64,000 nt of DNA, taken from the NCBI GenBank assembly GCA_013416405.1, contig JACCET010000002.1, positions 62,001-126,000 of the forward strand, read 5' to 3'. The notes under the pieces are model-generated. The model was not told where the DNA came from. It saw only the letters and a list, made by a program, of their open reading frames with translations, and ran no database searches. Shown one piece after another: positions 25,968-36,100 of this stretch. The DNA is from Alcaligenaceae bacterium. Lineage in GTDB: Bacteria; Pseudomonadota; Gammaproteobacteria; Burkholderiales; Burkholderiaceae_B. The position numbers and the translations under genes are program-made. Numbering within the stretch: the first letter of the stretch is position 1; each line of letters starts with the position of its first letter.

Positions 25968-26897
25968 TTAGTCTTGGCGGCTGCTTTCCATGATGGCCAG
26001 GGCCTGCCGCTCGATGAATTCGCCCATGGTGTCTATGCCGCGCAGGGTCAGTATGGTGTTGCGCACGGCGGCCTCGACCAGCACGGCCAGGTTTCGGCCC
26101 GCTGCAACCTGCAGCATGACACGCTTTATGGGTATGCCCAGAATGTCTTCGGTCTGATCCTGAACGGGAAGTCGTTCGAAGGACTCGGGCGTTGAGCGTA
26201 CCAATTGCACCAGCAGCTTGAGCTTCATTTTGCGGCGTACCGAGGTTTCCCCGAAAATGGTGCGTATATCAAGCAGCCCCAGGCCTCGAACTTCAAGCAA
26301 ATTTTGCAACAACGACGGGCACTGGCCTTCGATGAAGTTGGGGGCGGTGCGCGAAAGCTCGACGGCGTCATCGGCCACCAGGCCGTGCCCGCGTGAGATC
26401 AGTTCAAGGGCTAATTCGCTTTTGCCCAGCCCCGACTCGCCGGTGATCAGTACGCCCAACCCCAGGACGTCCATGAACACCCCATGGGCTGTTGTTTTAG
26501 GCGCCAGACGCTTGCCCAGATAGATGCGCAGCAAGTCAATAAGCTGGGCGGCGTCTATGGAAGTGGACAGCAGGGGAATCTGTTGCTGGTTGCAGAAATC
26601 GCTTAGGTCGGGCGGAGCCTGCATGTTTTCGGCTAACAGAATGGCCGGTACGCCGCCTGCAACCAGGTCTTCAAGGTGGTGGACACGCCGCCTGACGTCA
26701 AAACGCGTGTAGTAGGACAGTTCGGCGGTGCCGAATACCTGTATGCGTGAGGGGTGGATGAGGTTCAAGTGCCCCACCAGGTCGGCGCCGGACATGCCCA
26801 GGTCGGGAATCAGCCGGTGCGCGGCGCTTAGGCCGGCTACCCAGGTGAACGGTATTTTGTCGGCGTTGTCACTGACGAGTTCCTGGATAGTCAGCAT
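25968..26897 (-). CDS. hprK: HPr kinase/phosphorylase HprK
   Basis: A 309-residue HprK. It has Walker [24 protein letters not shown], the signature [16 protein letters not shown] and the KLKLLVQLV segment, and an N-terminal domain with [12 protein letters not shown]. It phosphorylates and dephosphorylates HPr at Ser. In betaproteobacteria it works with a short PTS relay for regulation rather than sugar uptake. It is 9 bp downstream of ptsN. Confidence 0.94.
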   Translation of the reverse strand: MLTIQELVSDNADKIPFTWVAGLSAAHRLIPDLGMSGADLVGHLNLIHPSRIQVFGTAELSYYTRFDVRRRVHHLEDLVAGGVPAILLAENMQAPPDLSDFCNQQQIPLLSTSIDAAQLIDLLRIYLGKRLAPKTTAHGVFMDVLGLGVLITGESGLGKSELALELISRGHGLVADDAVELSRTAPNFIEGQCPSLLQNLLEVRGLGLLDIRTIFGETSVRRKMKLKLLVQLVRSTPESFERLPVQDQTEDILGIPIKRVMLQVAAGRNLAVLVEAAVRNTILTLRGIDTMGEFIERQALAIMESSRQD

Positions 26898-26906
26898 GGC
26901 GGCCCT

Positions 26907-27362
26907 TTATTCCGGTGCGCCGGTCAGTAGCTTATGTATGACGGCCGGGTTGGTTTCTGTATTGAGCGCTTGGCGCAGGCTGGCGTCGGACATCAGGCGG
27001 GCGATTTCCGCGAGCAGATCCAGATGGATCTGGGTGGCGGTTTCAGGCACAAGCAGAATGAACAGTAAGCTGGCCATGCGACCGTCGGTCGCGTCGAAAC
27101 GCACGGGATCGGCCAGGCGTATGAAGGCGGCACAGGGCTCTTTCAGGTCTTTGATGCGCCCGTGTGGCACGGCAACATGGTGCCCCAGCGCGGTCGAACC
27201 CAGACGCTCGCGGGCGATCAGGCTTTGAAAGACGGCGGTACGGGCTATGCCCTGGTGGTTCTCGAACAGAAGGCCAGCCTGCTCAAATGCCCGCTTTTTA
27301 CTGGTGGCAGCCAGATCAAGCACAACATTTGACAGTGGCAAGATACGCGACAATAAATTCAT
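26907..27362 (-). CDS. ptsN: PTS IIA-like nitrogen regulatory protein PtsN
   Basis: A 151-residue EIIA-Ntr. The phosphorylated histidine is in ALGHHVAVPHGRIK, after LIARERLGSTALG; LLFILLVPETATQIHLDLLAEIARLM follows. It is the last member of the nitrogen-PTS relay. The ATG at 27362 is the family start; the open frame extends to 27434 without similarity. It lies between hpf and hprK as in related genera. Confidence 0.92.
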   Translation of the reverse strand: MNLLSRILPLSNVVLDLAATSKKRAFEQAGLLFENHQGIARTAVFQSLIARERLGSTALGHHVAVPHGRIKDLKEPCAAFIRLADPVRFDATDGRMASLLFILLVPETATQIHLDLLAEIARLMSDASLRQALNTETNPAVIHKLLTGAPE

Positions 27363-27513
27363 AACAACCATTATATGGGCTTTGGCGCCTACATATGAAA
27401 CCGGCATAACGAAGGCCTCAATTACGCGGGGCAATTGAGGCCGGTTACCGATGCGCCGGATGCATTATACGGACAGGGGTTCAAGCCCTGCGGGCATGGC
27501 GGAATCGGCTGGT

Positions 27514-27843
27514 TTACTCGGTTGCTGGTATTTCTTGTCGTTTTACCGGCTCGTGAGCGTGGTTTTGCATTTTTGTTTTGTACTTGATGACTTGTCGGTC
27601 GACTTTGTCGGCCAGCAAATCTATGGCTGCGTACAAATTTTCGTCGATGGCTTCGCAGTGTATGTCTTTGCCACGCAAGCGCATGGTGACTTCTGCGGTG
27701 TGCTCGAGACGGTCTATCGAGAGTATGACCTGTGTGTCGATGACATTATCAAAATGTCGTGAGACCCGTGCCATTTTGTTCATTACGTATTCACGAATGG
27801 CGGGGGTTACTTCCAGATGACGACCAGTGATGCTCAGGTTCAT
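27514..27843 (-). CDS. hpf: ribosome hibernation promoting factor HPF (short form)
   Basis: A 109-residue HPF/YfiA-family protein: MNLSITGRHLEVTPAIREYVMNKMARVSRHFDNVIDTQVILS, then HTAEVTMRLRGKDIHCEAIDENLYAAIDLLADKVDRQVIKYK. Its length is that of short HPF, so it would act with RMF-like factors or alone to inactivate 70S ribosomes in stationary phase. It normally follows rpoN; here it follows lptB directly with 140 bp between them. Confidence 0.93.
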   Translation of the reverse strand: MNLSITGRHLEVTPAIREYVMNKMARVSRHFDNVIDTQVILSIDRLEHTAEVTMRLRGKDIHCEAIDENLYAAIDLLADKVDRQVIKYKTKMQNHAHEPVKRQEIPATE

Positions 27844-27983
27844 ATTGGGCTCTCCTTGCAGTAATAAAAAGGTGCGCGCAAGCGCGGTTTATGAAATACG
27901 TGGCCCTCCTTAATTGATTCGTAATGATTTCAGTGTATAGATTATGCGGCGTAAATCAAGTGACCCAGATCAAACAAATAGGT

Positions 27984-28778
27984 TCACATCTTGAAGTGTT
28001 TGCCCAAATATACTTTGCGCACGGCCTCGTTGTTGATGATTTCACTGGGATGGCCATTGGTCAGCACCTTGCCTTCGCTGATGATATAGGCGCGGTCACA
28101 TATGCCCAGTGTTTCGCGCACGTTGTGGTCAGTGATCAGTACACCGATGTTGCGGCTTTTCAGAAACTGCACAATACGCTGGATTTCGATGACGGCGATG
28201 GGATCGACCCCGGCAAAGGGCTCGTCCAGCAAAATGAATCGGGGCTGCGTGGCCAGGGCTCGTGCGATTTCGACCCGCCGGCGTTCGCCACCCGACAGCG
28301 ATATGGCGGTATTGCGGCGTATGTGCCCGATTTGCAGTTCATCTATCAGTGATTCCAGGTGCTGGCCTATGACGGCTGAACTGAGTGCCCGCCCGTTTTC
28401 GTCTACCTGCAATTCCAGCACGGCCCGAATGTTTTCTTCGACGGTCAGACGGCGAAATACCGAGGCATCTTGTGGCAGGTAAGACAAACCCAGGCGCGCG
28501 CGCTTGTGCATGGGCATGCTGGTGATGGGCGTGCCGTCGATTTCGATCCGGCCGGTGTCGGTTGGGATTATGCCCACTATCATGTAGAAACTGGTGGTCT
28601 TGCCTGCCCCGTTGGGGCCCAGCAAGCCGACTACTTCGCCGCTGTCGACCGACAGCGAGACATCGTGCACGACTGTGCGTTTTCCATAGGTTTTACGTAA
28701 CCCCGTTGCTTGCAGGCTTCCGGGCGTGGCGCTTGAAGGGCGGGCGCCCGCTTGCTTGGGCTTTTGGTCAGGGAGCAT
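27984..28778 (-). CDS. lptB: LPS export ABC transporter ATP-binding protein LptB
   Basis: A 264-residue ABC ATPase. It has Walker [17 protein letters not shown], signature [17 protein letters not shown], Walker [14 protein letters not shown] and the H-loop [19 protein letters not shown]. LptB powers extraction of LPS from the inner membrane. I chose the ATG at 28778 (MLPDQKPKQ); an upstream ATG at 28844 would overlap lptA by 22 bp and is also possible. It follows lptC and lptA in the usual order. Confidence 0.94.
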   Translation of the reverse strand: MLPDQKPKQAGARPSSATPGSLQATGLRKTYGKRTVVHDVSLSVDSGEVVGLLGPNGAGKTTSFYMIVGIIPTDTGRIEIDGTPITSMPMHKRARLGLSYLPQDASVFRRLTVEENIRAVLELQVDENGRALSSAVIGQHLESLIDELQIGHIRRNTAISLSGGERRRVEIARALATQPRFILLDEPFAGVDPIAVIEIQRIVQFLKSRNIGVLITDHNVRETLGICDRAYIISEGKVLTNGHPSEIINNEAVRKVYLGKHFKM

Positions 28779-28822
28779 AGAGAAATGATTTCCAGCCAGC
28801 CGAGGCCGGCCTGTAAAAATTG

Positions 28823-29413
28823 CTACTGGGATTTCTGGCGGCATTCCGCCGTGGCTTTATCTATCTTGGCGCGTGGTTGAGCCAAGGAACGCACCCGCCC
28901 GCCGGCCGCTGATGAATTGGGGCCACCAAATGCCTGGTAGGTGTCGGTCTTTTGTTTGTAAATGACGCGTTCTCCCTTGATGTTCTCGAAGGGCTTGCCA
29001 CAGACATAGCGGGTAATGACTGCCTGTCCTATCATTTCCAGCTCTTCCGTCTTGCCGTTGTACTCGCTGCGCAGGCCCTGGGCTTCAACCACTTCGAAGT
29101 CTTCAGGATTTTCCTGGCGTACGTGCACCAGTTTGCCTGCTTCGACGGTCGCGGTGCCATGCTGGAAGCCGTCTGCGTCTTCACGCATGGTGAGTTTGTC
29201 GGAGCGCAGCGTCATGAGCCCGCGCGTCATGATGACGTTGCCGGTGAAGACACTTTCTTTCTTGACGTCGTCATAGACCAGGGTGTCGGACAGGATCAGC
29301 GTATCGGGCTCTTCGGCAGCTGGCTCTGTTTGCGCCAGGGTGGGCAGCGTGATGCTGGCCATAGCGGTGCAAAGCAGCCATGCGGCGTAGGGGCGGAAGC
29401 GTTGTGTGTTCAT
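28823..29413 (-). CDS. lptA: LPS transport periplasmic protein LptA
   Basis: A 196-residue OstA-like protein. A signal peptide ([19 protein letters not shown]) precedes the jellyroll domain with [42 protein letters not shown]. LptA links the inner-membrane LptC to LptD in the LPS bridge. It overlaps the lptC stop by 4 bp. Confidence 0.92.
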   Translation of the reverse strand: MNTQRFRPYAAWLLCTAMASITLPTLAQTEPAAEEPDTLILSDTLVYDDVKKESVFTGNVIMTRGLMTLRSDKLTMREDADGFQHGTATVEAGKLVHVRQENPEDFEVVEAQGLRSEYNGKTEELEMIGQAVITRYVCGKPFENIKGERVIYKQKTDTYQAFGGPNSSAAGGRVRSLAQPRAKIDKATAECRQKSQ

Positions 29414-30033
29414 GGTTGTTCTTCTGTTGTGCCGGCGTTGGTGGATGAGCGCGGTGGGGTGTCCTGGCCTGATATCTTGACATCGGTGGCGGAAAACACC
29501 TGCAATTGCCGAGTCTTGTTATCGTAACGCATGCCCTTGCCATTCATGGTGGAGTTGCCGTTGACCACCAGGGCGGGCAAGTCGGTGAACACCACGTCTT
29601 CATCGGGCAGCAGGGTAAGCTGGTCGCTGCTGACCTCCATGGCCGAGCGCTCGGGGCTGGCCTGGCGATGCACATGCGCATTGCCTTTCATGACGATGCG
29701 CTCACCGTTCTGATCCATGATGGCCGTGTCCGAAGTGCCTATGGTGATGGGCGCGTCGGGCTGCTGGCCTACGGCCTTGGCCTGGGTGATTTCGTAGGAA
29801 TCGTCATCGGGATAGTGCTGCATGTACGAACCTTCCAGCCGGTTGATCGCCACGCCTTTTTCGTCGGTGCGTACCATGACGAAGTTGCGGGCCCAGGAGT
29901 CGGGCTCGTGGGTGATCCGGCGCGGTGGGTCTATGGGAATGGCGCGTTGGGCATATTCGGCCGCCAGCCATGTACCGGCGACCAAAGTCACCAGCAGCAG
30001 CATGGCGATCAGGGCGGGGATGCGCTCTTTCAT
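29410..30033 (-). CDS. lptC: LPS export protein LptC
   Basis: A 207-residue protein with one N-terminal membrane helix (ALIAMLLLVTLVAGTWLAA) and a periplasmic jellyroll domain (SWARNFVMVRTDEKGVAINRLEGSYMQHYPDDDSYEIT and IVMKGNAHVHRQ). LptC docks LPS between LptBFG and LptA. It is 2 bp from kdsC and overlaps lptA (ATGA). Confidence 0.9.
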   Translation of the reverse strand: MKERIPALIAMLLLVTLVAGTWLAAEYAQRAIPIDPPRRITHEPDSWARNFVMVRTDEKGVAINRLEGSYMQHYPDDDSYEITQAKAVGQQPDAPITIGTSDTAIMDQNGERIVMKGNAHVHRQASPERSAMEVSSDQLTLLPDEDVVFTDLPALVVNGNSTMNGKGMRYDNKTRQLQVFSATDVKISGQDTPPRSSTNAGTTEEQP

Positions 30034-30035
30034 AT

Positions 30036-30635
30036 TTACTGCAAGGTGCCGCTCATGCGCGAGGCGGCGGGATTGAAAAACGCGCTGAGCTTGCCTTGCG
30101 CAGCCAGAATCAGGTCACAACACTCACGTACCGCGCCTGAACCGCCGGGCTGGTTTGAAATCCAGTGGGCAACCTGCGAAACATAAGCAGGTGCGTTGGG
30201 TACGCTGGCGGCAAAGCCCACGCGCTGTAGCGCGGCCATATCGATGATGTCATCGCCCATGTAGCCGGTTTCAGCCAGCGTGTAGCCCTGTTCCTGGGCG
30301 ATCTCGGTAATGGCCTGGACTTTGTCGCGAACGCCCTGGCGCACCAGCGAAATACCCAGTTCGGCGGCCCGGCGGGCCACGATGGGGCCTTCCCGGCCCG
30401 TAATCAGCGCGACCCTGATGCCGCTTTCACGCAGCAGGCGCAGACCGTGGCCATCGAGGGCGTTAAAGCCCTTCACCACTTCGCCATGCTCGCCATACCA
30501 AAGGTTGCCGTTGGTGAGTACGCCGTCTACGTCGAAGGCCATCAGGCGTACCTGCCGGGCCCGCTCTGCGACGGCAGGGGCGATTTTGGCCAGTATCAGG
30601 GCCTCGGCGGGGTGGGGGAGTTTGGGTAGGTTCAT
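30036..30635 (-). CDS. kdsC: 3-deoxy-D-manno-octulosonate 8-phosphate phosphatase KdsC
   Basis: A 199-residue HAD phosphatase. Motif I is LMAFDVDGVLTNGNLWYGEHGEVVKGFNALDGHGLRLL; ITGREGPIVARRAAELGI and MGDDIIDMAALQRVGFA carry the other motifs. It releases Kdo for lipid A-core synthesis. It lies between kdsD and lptC with 2-bp gaps, as in the standard operon. Confidence 0.94.
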   Translation of the reverse strand: MNLPKLPHPAEALILAKIAPAVAERARQVRLMAFDVDGVLTNGNLWYGEHGEVVKGFNALDGHGLRLLRESGIRVALITGREGPIVARRAAELGISLVRQGVRDKVQAITEIAQEQGYTLAETGYMGDDIIDMAALQRVGFAASVPNAPAYVSQVAHWISNQPGGSGAVRECCDLILAAQGKLSAFFNPAASRMSGTLQ

Positions 30636-30637
30636 GC

Positions 30638-31627
30638 TTAGATCACTTTTGCGGCCAGCAGGTCGTGCATATGTAAAGCGCCTAATAATAGCCCGCTCTC
30701 GTCCACGACGAGCATTTGATTCAGGCGCCCGGCGTCCATGACGGTGGCGGCTTCGATGGCCAGGGCGGTCGGCCCTATGGTTTTGGGGTTGCGGCCCATG
30801 CCTTGGGCGACACTCAGGAGGCGGATGTCTCCGTATCGCGCGATGAGCCGGCGCAGGTCGCCATCGGTGAATATACCGACCGGCGCTCGGTTGGCATCCA
30901 GCACTATGGCCATGCCCATGCCTTTGGCGGACATCTCGACCAAGGCTTCGGGCACGGGCGTATTGGCCCCGACGATGGGCAGGGCGTCGCCCTGGCGCAT
31001 GACGTCGCGTACAAAGGTCAGCAGGCGTCGGCCCAGGGCGCCGCCGGGGTGCGAGCGGGCGAAGTCTTCGCGGCTGAAACCACGGGCCTCCAGGCAGGCC
31101 ACGGCGATGGCATCGCCCAGTACCAAGGCGGCCGTTGTACTGGCCGTGGGGGCCAGATTCAGCGGGCAGGCTTCCTGCTCGACGTGGGCATCGAGGTGCA
31201 GGTCGGCGCTGAGCGCCAGTTCGGACTGGGGGTTGCCGGTAATGGAAATCAGTTGCGCGCCCATTCTTTTAACGACAGACAGAACGGTTAAAAGTTCAGC
31301 CGCCGTGCCGGAGTAGGAGATGGCCAGCACAATATCCTGTGCCGTCAGCATGCCCAGGTCGCCATGTATGGCTTCGGCCCCATGCATGAAAAAGGCGGGC
31401 GTGCCGGTGGAGGCCAGCGTGGCCGCAATTTTTTTGGCAATGTGCCCGGACTTGCCTATGCCCGTTACGACTACGCGTCCCTGGCACGCCAGCACCATGC
31501 TCACGGCGTGCTCGAAGGAGTCGTCCAGGCGAGCGTCCAGCCCCTGAAGGGCGCTGATTTCGGTCGCGAAGGTGCGATGGGCCGAGGCGAGTGCACTGCG
31601 ATCGGCAGTCGGGGGTGTTTTATTCAT
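30638..31627 (-). CDS. kdsD: D-arabinose 5-phosphate isomerase KdsD
   Basis: A 329-residue SIS-CBS protein. The SIS domain has GRVVVTGIGKSGHIAKKIAATLASTGTPAFFMHGAEAIHGDLGM; the two C-terminal CBS domains follow (MRQGDALPIVGANTPVPEALVEMSAKGMGMAIVLD and NPKTIGPTALAIEAATVMDAG). It isomerises ribulose 5-phosphate to arabinose 5-phosphate for Kdo. It is the first gene of the kdsD-kdsC-lptCAB run and is divergent from apt. Confidence 0.94.
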   Translation of the reverse strand: MNKTPPTADRSALASAHRTFATEISALQGLDARLDDSFEHAVSMVLACQGRVVVTGIGKSGHIAKKIAATLASTGTPAFFMHGAEAIHGDLGMLTAQDIVLAISYSGTAAELLTVLSVVKRMGAQLISITGNPQSELALSADLHLDAHVEQEACPLNLAPTASTTAALVLGDAIAVACLEARGFSREDFARSHPGGALGRRLLTFVRDVMRQGDALPIVGANTPVPEALVEMSAKGMGMAIVLDANRAPVGIFTDGDLRRLIARYGDIRLLSVAQGMGRNPKTIGPTALAIEAATVMDAGRLNQMLVVDESGLLLGALHMHDLLAAKVI

Positions 31628-31838
31628 TGGTCGATTTTAAACGTAGCGGGCTGGCTTGCCACACTGTTACAGGATTATGGCACTGTGGTGGCCGGTTTTT
31701 TGTCGCACGCGCTTTGTGGCGGGAGGGCGCAATCCTGTAAACTCCTGTCTGTCACCATGCCGTGGCCGGTCTGTAGCAGGCCGCAACCGCGGGTACGGCG
31801 CCACGCGCTGCTCCGAATTTTCCTGTTTGGCGATTTAC

Positions 31839-32390
31839 ATGCATATTGATCCGGCCGTTTATATACGCAACACGATACGTAGCGTTCCCGATTGGCCCAA
31901 GCCCGGCGTGACTTTCCGCGATATCACGCCCGTTCTGCAAGACCCTCGTTCATTTCGTGTGCTGATCGATCTGTTCGTTTATCGCTATATGCGGCAAAGG
32001 CTGGATCTGGTGGCGGGTGTCGATGCGCGCGGCTTCATATTGGGCTCTGTGCTGGCCTATGAACTGAATCTGGGTTTCGTGCCGGTGCGCAAAAAGGGCA
32101 AGCTGCCGTTCCGGACTGTGGCCGAGGAATATTCGCTGGAATACGGCAATGCTTCAGTTGAAATGCATACTGATTCCGTGCGGCCCGGTCAGCGTGTGCT
32201 GCTGATCGACGACCTGATCGCCACTGGCGGCACCATGATGGCGGCTTCCAAGCTGTTGCAGCGCCTGGGTGCCAATGTGATCGAGGCGGCCGCCATTATC
32301 GATCTGCCTTATCTGGGCGGCGCCCAGGCCATGAAGGATACAGGGCTGGATATTTATACGGTTTGCAGTTTCGACGAGGGCGACGCCTGA
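31839..32390 (+). CDS. apt: adenine phosphoribosyltransferase Apt
   Basis: A 183-residue type I phosphoribosyltransferase: [64 protein letters not shown] and the PRPP loop [22 protein letters not shown]. It salvages adenine to AMP. The ATG at 31839 is the family start; the open frame runs upstream to 31656 without similarity. About 210 bp separate it from the divergent kdsD. Confidence 0.94.
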   Translation: MHIDPAVYIRNTIRSVPDWPKPGVTFRDITPVLQDPRSFRVLIDLFVYRYMRQRLDLVAGVDARGFILGSVLAYELNLGFVPVRKKGKLPFRTVAEEYSLEYGNASVEMHTDSVRPGQRVLLIDDLIATGGTMMAASKLLQRLGANVIEAAAIIDLPYLGGAQAMKDTGLDIYTVCSFDEGDA

Positions 32391-32406
32391 GCTTCGCTGC
32401 GGCACT

Positions 32407-32521
32407 TGGCTCTTTTGATATTTCTCTGTTCTAAAGAAGGGCATGTGATTTAGCCAAGCACTTGCGATCGGGGAGCAGTCTGGCTCTTTCAATATTTCCC
32501 CGTTCTAAAGAAAGGCATGTG
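32407..32521. repeat. 41-bp near-duplicate of the element B end
   Basis: 32407-32447 and 32481-32521 are near-identical (both run TGGCTCTTT...TTCTAAAG...GGCATGTG). The second includes the true left end of element B copy 2. The first looks like a broken or duplicated end with no element body behind it. Confidence 0.7.
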
Positions 32522-32747
32522 TGGCTAGGGCCGCTCCGGCTTCACGCGCTACGTCCCTGGCTGCGCCAGGGATACCCGATTCATGGCGCAATGGCGAGGC
32601 GTTCGCGGAACTCGCCCGAATGGGCAGCCACTGGCTGCCCATAAACGCCGGGCTCGAACAACCGCGAACTTGCCTCCTCGCCATCCCACCCTGAATCGGC
32701 GTGCGCAAGGCGCCTACGCAGCCCCAGCCACACATGCCTTTTTAGAA
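32503..32747 (-). repeat. structured repeat element B, copy 2 (inverted)
   Basis: About 245 bp with terminal inverted repeats carrying TTCTAAARAAAGGCATGTGTGG. The internal helices sit in the same places as in copy 1 but differ in bases: CCGATTCA 32576-32583 with TGAATCGG 32692-32699; GTTCGCGG 32601-32608 with CCGCGAAC 32662-32669; ATGGGCAGCC-ACT-GGCTGCCCAT 32620-32642; TCCCTGGC-TGC-GCCAGGGA 32554-32572. Confidence 0.8.
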
Positions 32748-32921
32748 GGTGAATATTCGGGGGGGCGCCATGGGTTTCCTCAATGTCCGGCACTTCGTGT
32801 TTCCTCAAAGTCCGGCCCTTCGTATTTCTCAAGCGCCTGCGGCACGCCATCAGCGGCAACCGGCGTGCTCAACGCAGTTGCCGTAGGCAACGATGTGCCT
32901 GGTATGCCCCGGATTTCGTTG

Positions 32922-33144
32922 GCACGGTGTAGTCAGATGTGTGGGGTAAAGCGACGTTGAGCAAGCCGCCGCCGTGGCGTCTGGGCGGGGGCGTAAGAGG
33001 ACGCGCTGTCTGAGTCTGAAACAGTCCGGGGGACTGTTTCAGGCGAGTTCGCGTCCGACCCCGACTGGGCGCCATGGCAAGGGCACCCGCCTTCGGCGGG
33101 CGTAGCGATAGGAGCGGCACCCCGCACATCTGACTACACCGTGC
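32922..33144 (-). repeat. structured repeat element A, copy 2 (inverted)
   Basis: A 223-bp element with terminal inverted repeats of 26 bp and one mismatch (32922-32947 and 33119-33144, starting GCACGGTGTAGTCAG). The inner TGAAACAGTCC hairpin at 33017-33041 is the same as in copy 1. The outer stem differs from copy 1 at several positions, each time on both arms. Confidence 0.8.
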
Positions 33145-33197
33145 ATGATGAAACCCATACCAGCCACAATCAGCAAACAGCGCCGTGCAAGAAACCC

Positions 33198-36100
33198 TTA
33201 CACGAGCACGCGTTCTATGCCGCCTTCGTTCGCTACCCGCACGTAGTCCTGCATCCAGCTTTCGCCCAGTATATGGCGGGCCATTTCCACCACGATATAG
33301 TCGGCGTCCATGCCGGTTTCACCTTCGTAGCGTGACAGCCCTTGCAGGCAGGATGGACAGGACGTGAGCATCTTGACTTCGCCCTCGTAGCCGTCCGCGC
33401 GCAGCGTGGCCGTGTTCTTGACCAGTTCTTCCGACTTGCGGAACCGCACCTGCGTGGAAATGTCGGGGCGCGACACGGCCAGCGTGCCCGATTCACCGCA
33501 GCACCGATCGGTCTTGATGGTGGTTTCGCCCACCAGCGACTTGACCGTTTTCATGGGGTCCTGCAGCTTCATGGGCGTATGGCAAGGGTCGTGATACATA
33601 TAACGCACACCCTTCACGTCCTGCAGCTGTATGCCTTTTTCAAGCAGGTATTCATGGATGTCGATCAGGCGGCAGCCGGGGAATATTTTTTCGAACTCGT
33701 AGCCGGCCAACTGGTCGTAGCAGGTGCCGCAGCTGACCACTACCGTTTTGATGTCCAGGTAGTTCAGCGTGGTGGCCATGCGGTGGAACAGCACACGGTT
33801 GTCGGTGATGATTTTTTCGGCTTTGTCGGTCATGCCGTTGCCGCGCTGGGGGTAGCCGCAGCACAGGTAGCCGGGCGGCAGCACGGTTTGTACGCCGGCA
33901 TGCCAGAGCATGGCCTGGGTTGCCAGCCCTACTTGTGAAAACAGCCTTTCCGAGCCGCAGCCGGGAAAGTAGAACACGGCTTCGGTATCGGCCGAGGTGG
34001 ACGCCGGGTTGCGGATGATGGGTACGTAGTCGGAATCTTCGATATCAAGCAGCTTGCGGGCGGTTTGCTTGGGCAGGCCGCCGGGCATCTTCTTGTTGAT
34101 GAAGTGTATGACTTGCTCGCGTATGGGTGCCTTGCCTACCGTGGCGGGTGGCTGGCCAACCTGTTTTTCTGAAGGGGATGCGAGCACATCGTGGGCTAGC
34201 CGCTGCGCCTTGTAGCCTACGTCTATCATGGCTTTGCGGGTGGCCTTGATAACGCGGGGATCTTTGGCGTTCAGGAAAAACATGGCCGCTGTGGTGCCGG
34301 GGTTGAACGACTTTTTGCCCATGCGGCGCAAGAGGGCGCGCATTTCCATGGAGACGTCGCCAAAGTCTATGTCCACCGGACAGGGGTTGTAGCACTTGTG
34401 GCATACCGTACAGTGATCGGCTACGTCTTCGAACTCTTCCCAGTGCTTCAGGCTGACGCCGCGCCGGGTTTGCTCTTCGTACAGAAAAGCTTCGATCAGC
34501 AGCGAGGTGGCCAGGATCTTGTTGCGGGGCGAATACAGCAGGTTGGCGCGCGGCACGTGGGTGGCGCACACGGGCTTGCATTTGCCGCAGCGCAGACAGT
34601 CCTTGATGGCGTTGGAAATCGAACCGATTTCGCTGCGCTGCATAATCAGGGACTCATGTCCCAGCAAGTTGAAGCTGGGCGTCCAGGCATGGCGCAGGTC
34701 GGCGCCAGGCAGCAGTTTTCCGGCATTGAAGCGCCCTTTTGGGTCAACGCGTTTTTTGTACTCCTGGAACGGCGCGAGTTCTTCTTGTGTCAAGAATTCG
34801 TATTTGGTCAGCCCTATGCCGTGTTCACCTGAAATCACGCCATCAAGGTTGCGGGCGATTTGCATGATGCGTGCGACGGTTTCGTTGGCTTCGCCCAGCA
34901 TGCCGTAGTCGTCGGAGTTGACCGGAATATTGGTGTGCACGTTGCCGTCGCCCGCATGCATGTGCAGGGCCACGAATACGCGGCTTTTCAGTATGCGGTC
35001 GTGTATGGCCTGGATTTCAGCCAGCACGGCGGCGCAATCGGCACCGGCGAAATAGCGCTCCATTTGCGAGCGCACTTCTGTTTTCCAGGATATGCGCAGG
35101 GTGTGATCCTGAACCAGGTCGAACACGGTTGCGTCGGGCTGTTGGGCCAGGCGTTCGTTCAGCGCGGGTTCCAGATCTTGCAGGCCCAGGGTCAGCAGCG
35201 TCTGCAAGGCTTGCTGCAGGGGCATGTCAAGATTGTTCAGCAACCAGAACCAGCGTGCGCGGACGGCTTGCAGGCATAGCTGGGCATCGTGCGTGCGCAC
35301 GGCCAGGATTTCTTCGCGGGTATGTTCGGCGTCGTCGTGGTCTTCGCTTTTACCTATGGGCAGTTCGCCCTGCAAAAAGAATTCGAGCGCATCGAGCAGC
35401 CGCAGCTTGTTGCGAGTGGATAGTTCTATATTGATGCGCTCAATGGCATCGGTGTATTCGCCCATGCGGTCAAGGGGAATGACAACGTCTTCATTGATCT
35501 TGAACGCATTGGTGTGGCGGGCAATGGCCGCAGTGCGTGCGCGATCCAGCCAGAATCTTTTGCGCGCCTCGGCGCTGACGGCAACAAAGCCTTCGCCATG
35601 GCGGGTATTGGCAAGTCGTACAACCTCGCTGGCAGCCAGTGCGACCGCGTCGGGGTCGTCGCCCACGATATCGCCTATGAGCACCATCTTGGGCAGGCCG
35701 CCGCGCTTGCTTTTGGTGGCGTAGCCGACTGCGCGAAGATAGCGCTCGTCCAGATGCTCCAGGCCTGCCAGAAGGGCGCCCTGTGCGCGTCCGGGGCCGT
35801 CAAGATAGTCTTTGATCTCGACGATGGAGGGCACGGCATTGCGTGCCTGGCCGAAAAACTCCATACAGACTGTGCGTGTATGGGCGGGCATGCGGTGCAG
35901 TATCCAGCGGGCCGAGGTGATCAGGCCGTCGCAGCCTTCTTTCTGCACCCCGGGCAGGCCGGCCAGGAATTTGTCGGTAACGTCTTTGCCCAGGCCGGCT
36001 TTGCGAAAGCGTGAGCCTTCGATGACCAGCACTTCGCTGCGCAGCACTACGGCACCGGGCGCCGCATTGCCATCGAACCATTTGAGTTCGAAGCGTGCCT

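Larger units (their letters stand above)
32391..33197. other. gene-free stretch filled by structured repeats
   Basis: About 800 bp between apt and the DUF3683 gene. It holds a 41-bp direct duplication, element B copy 2, a unique 170-bp spacer and element A copy 2. Short open frames here resemble those in 10.5-11.1 kb only because the repeats are related, and none has a recognisable product. Confidence 0.75.

Noticed and set aside
27470-27514. tRNA-like stretch (GGGGTTCAAGCCC and GGCGGAATCGG) near hpf
   Set aside because: The arms are in the wrong order, no acceptor stem can be drawn, and part of it is the hpf coding end.
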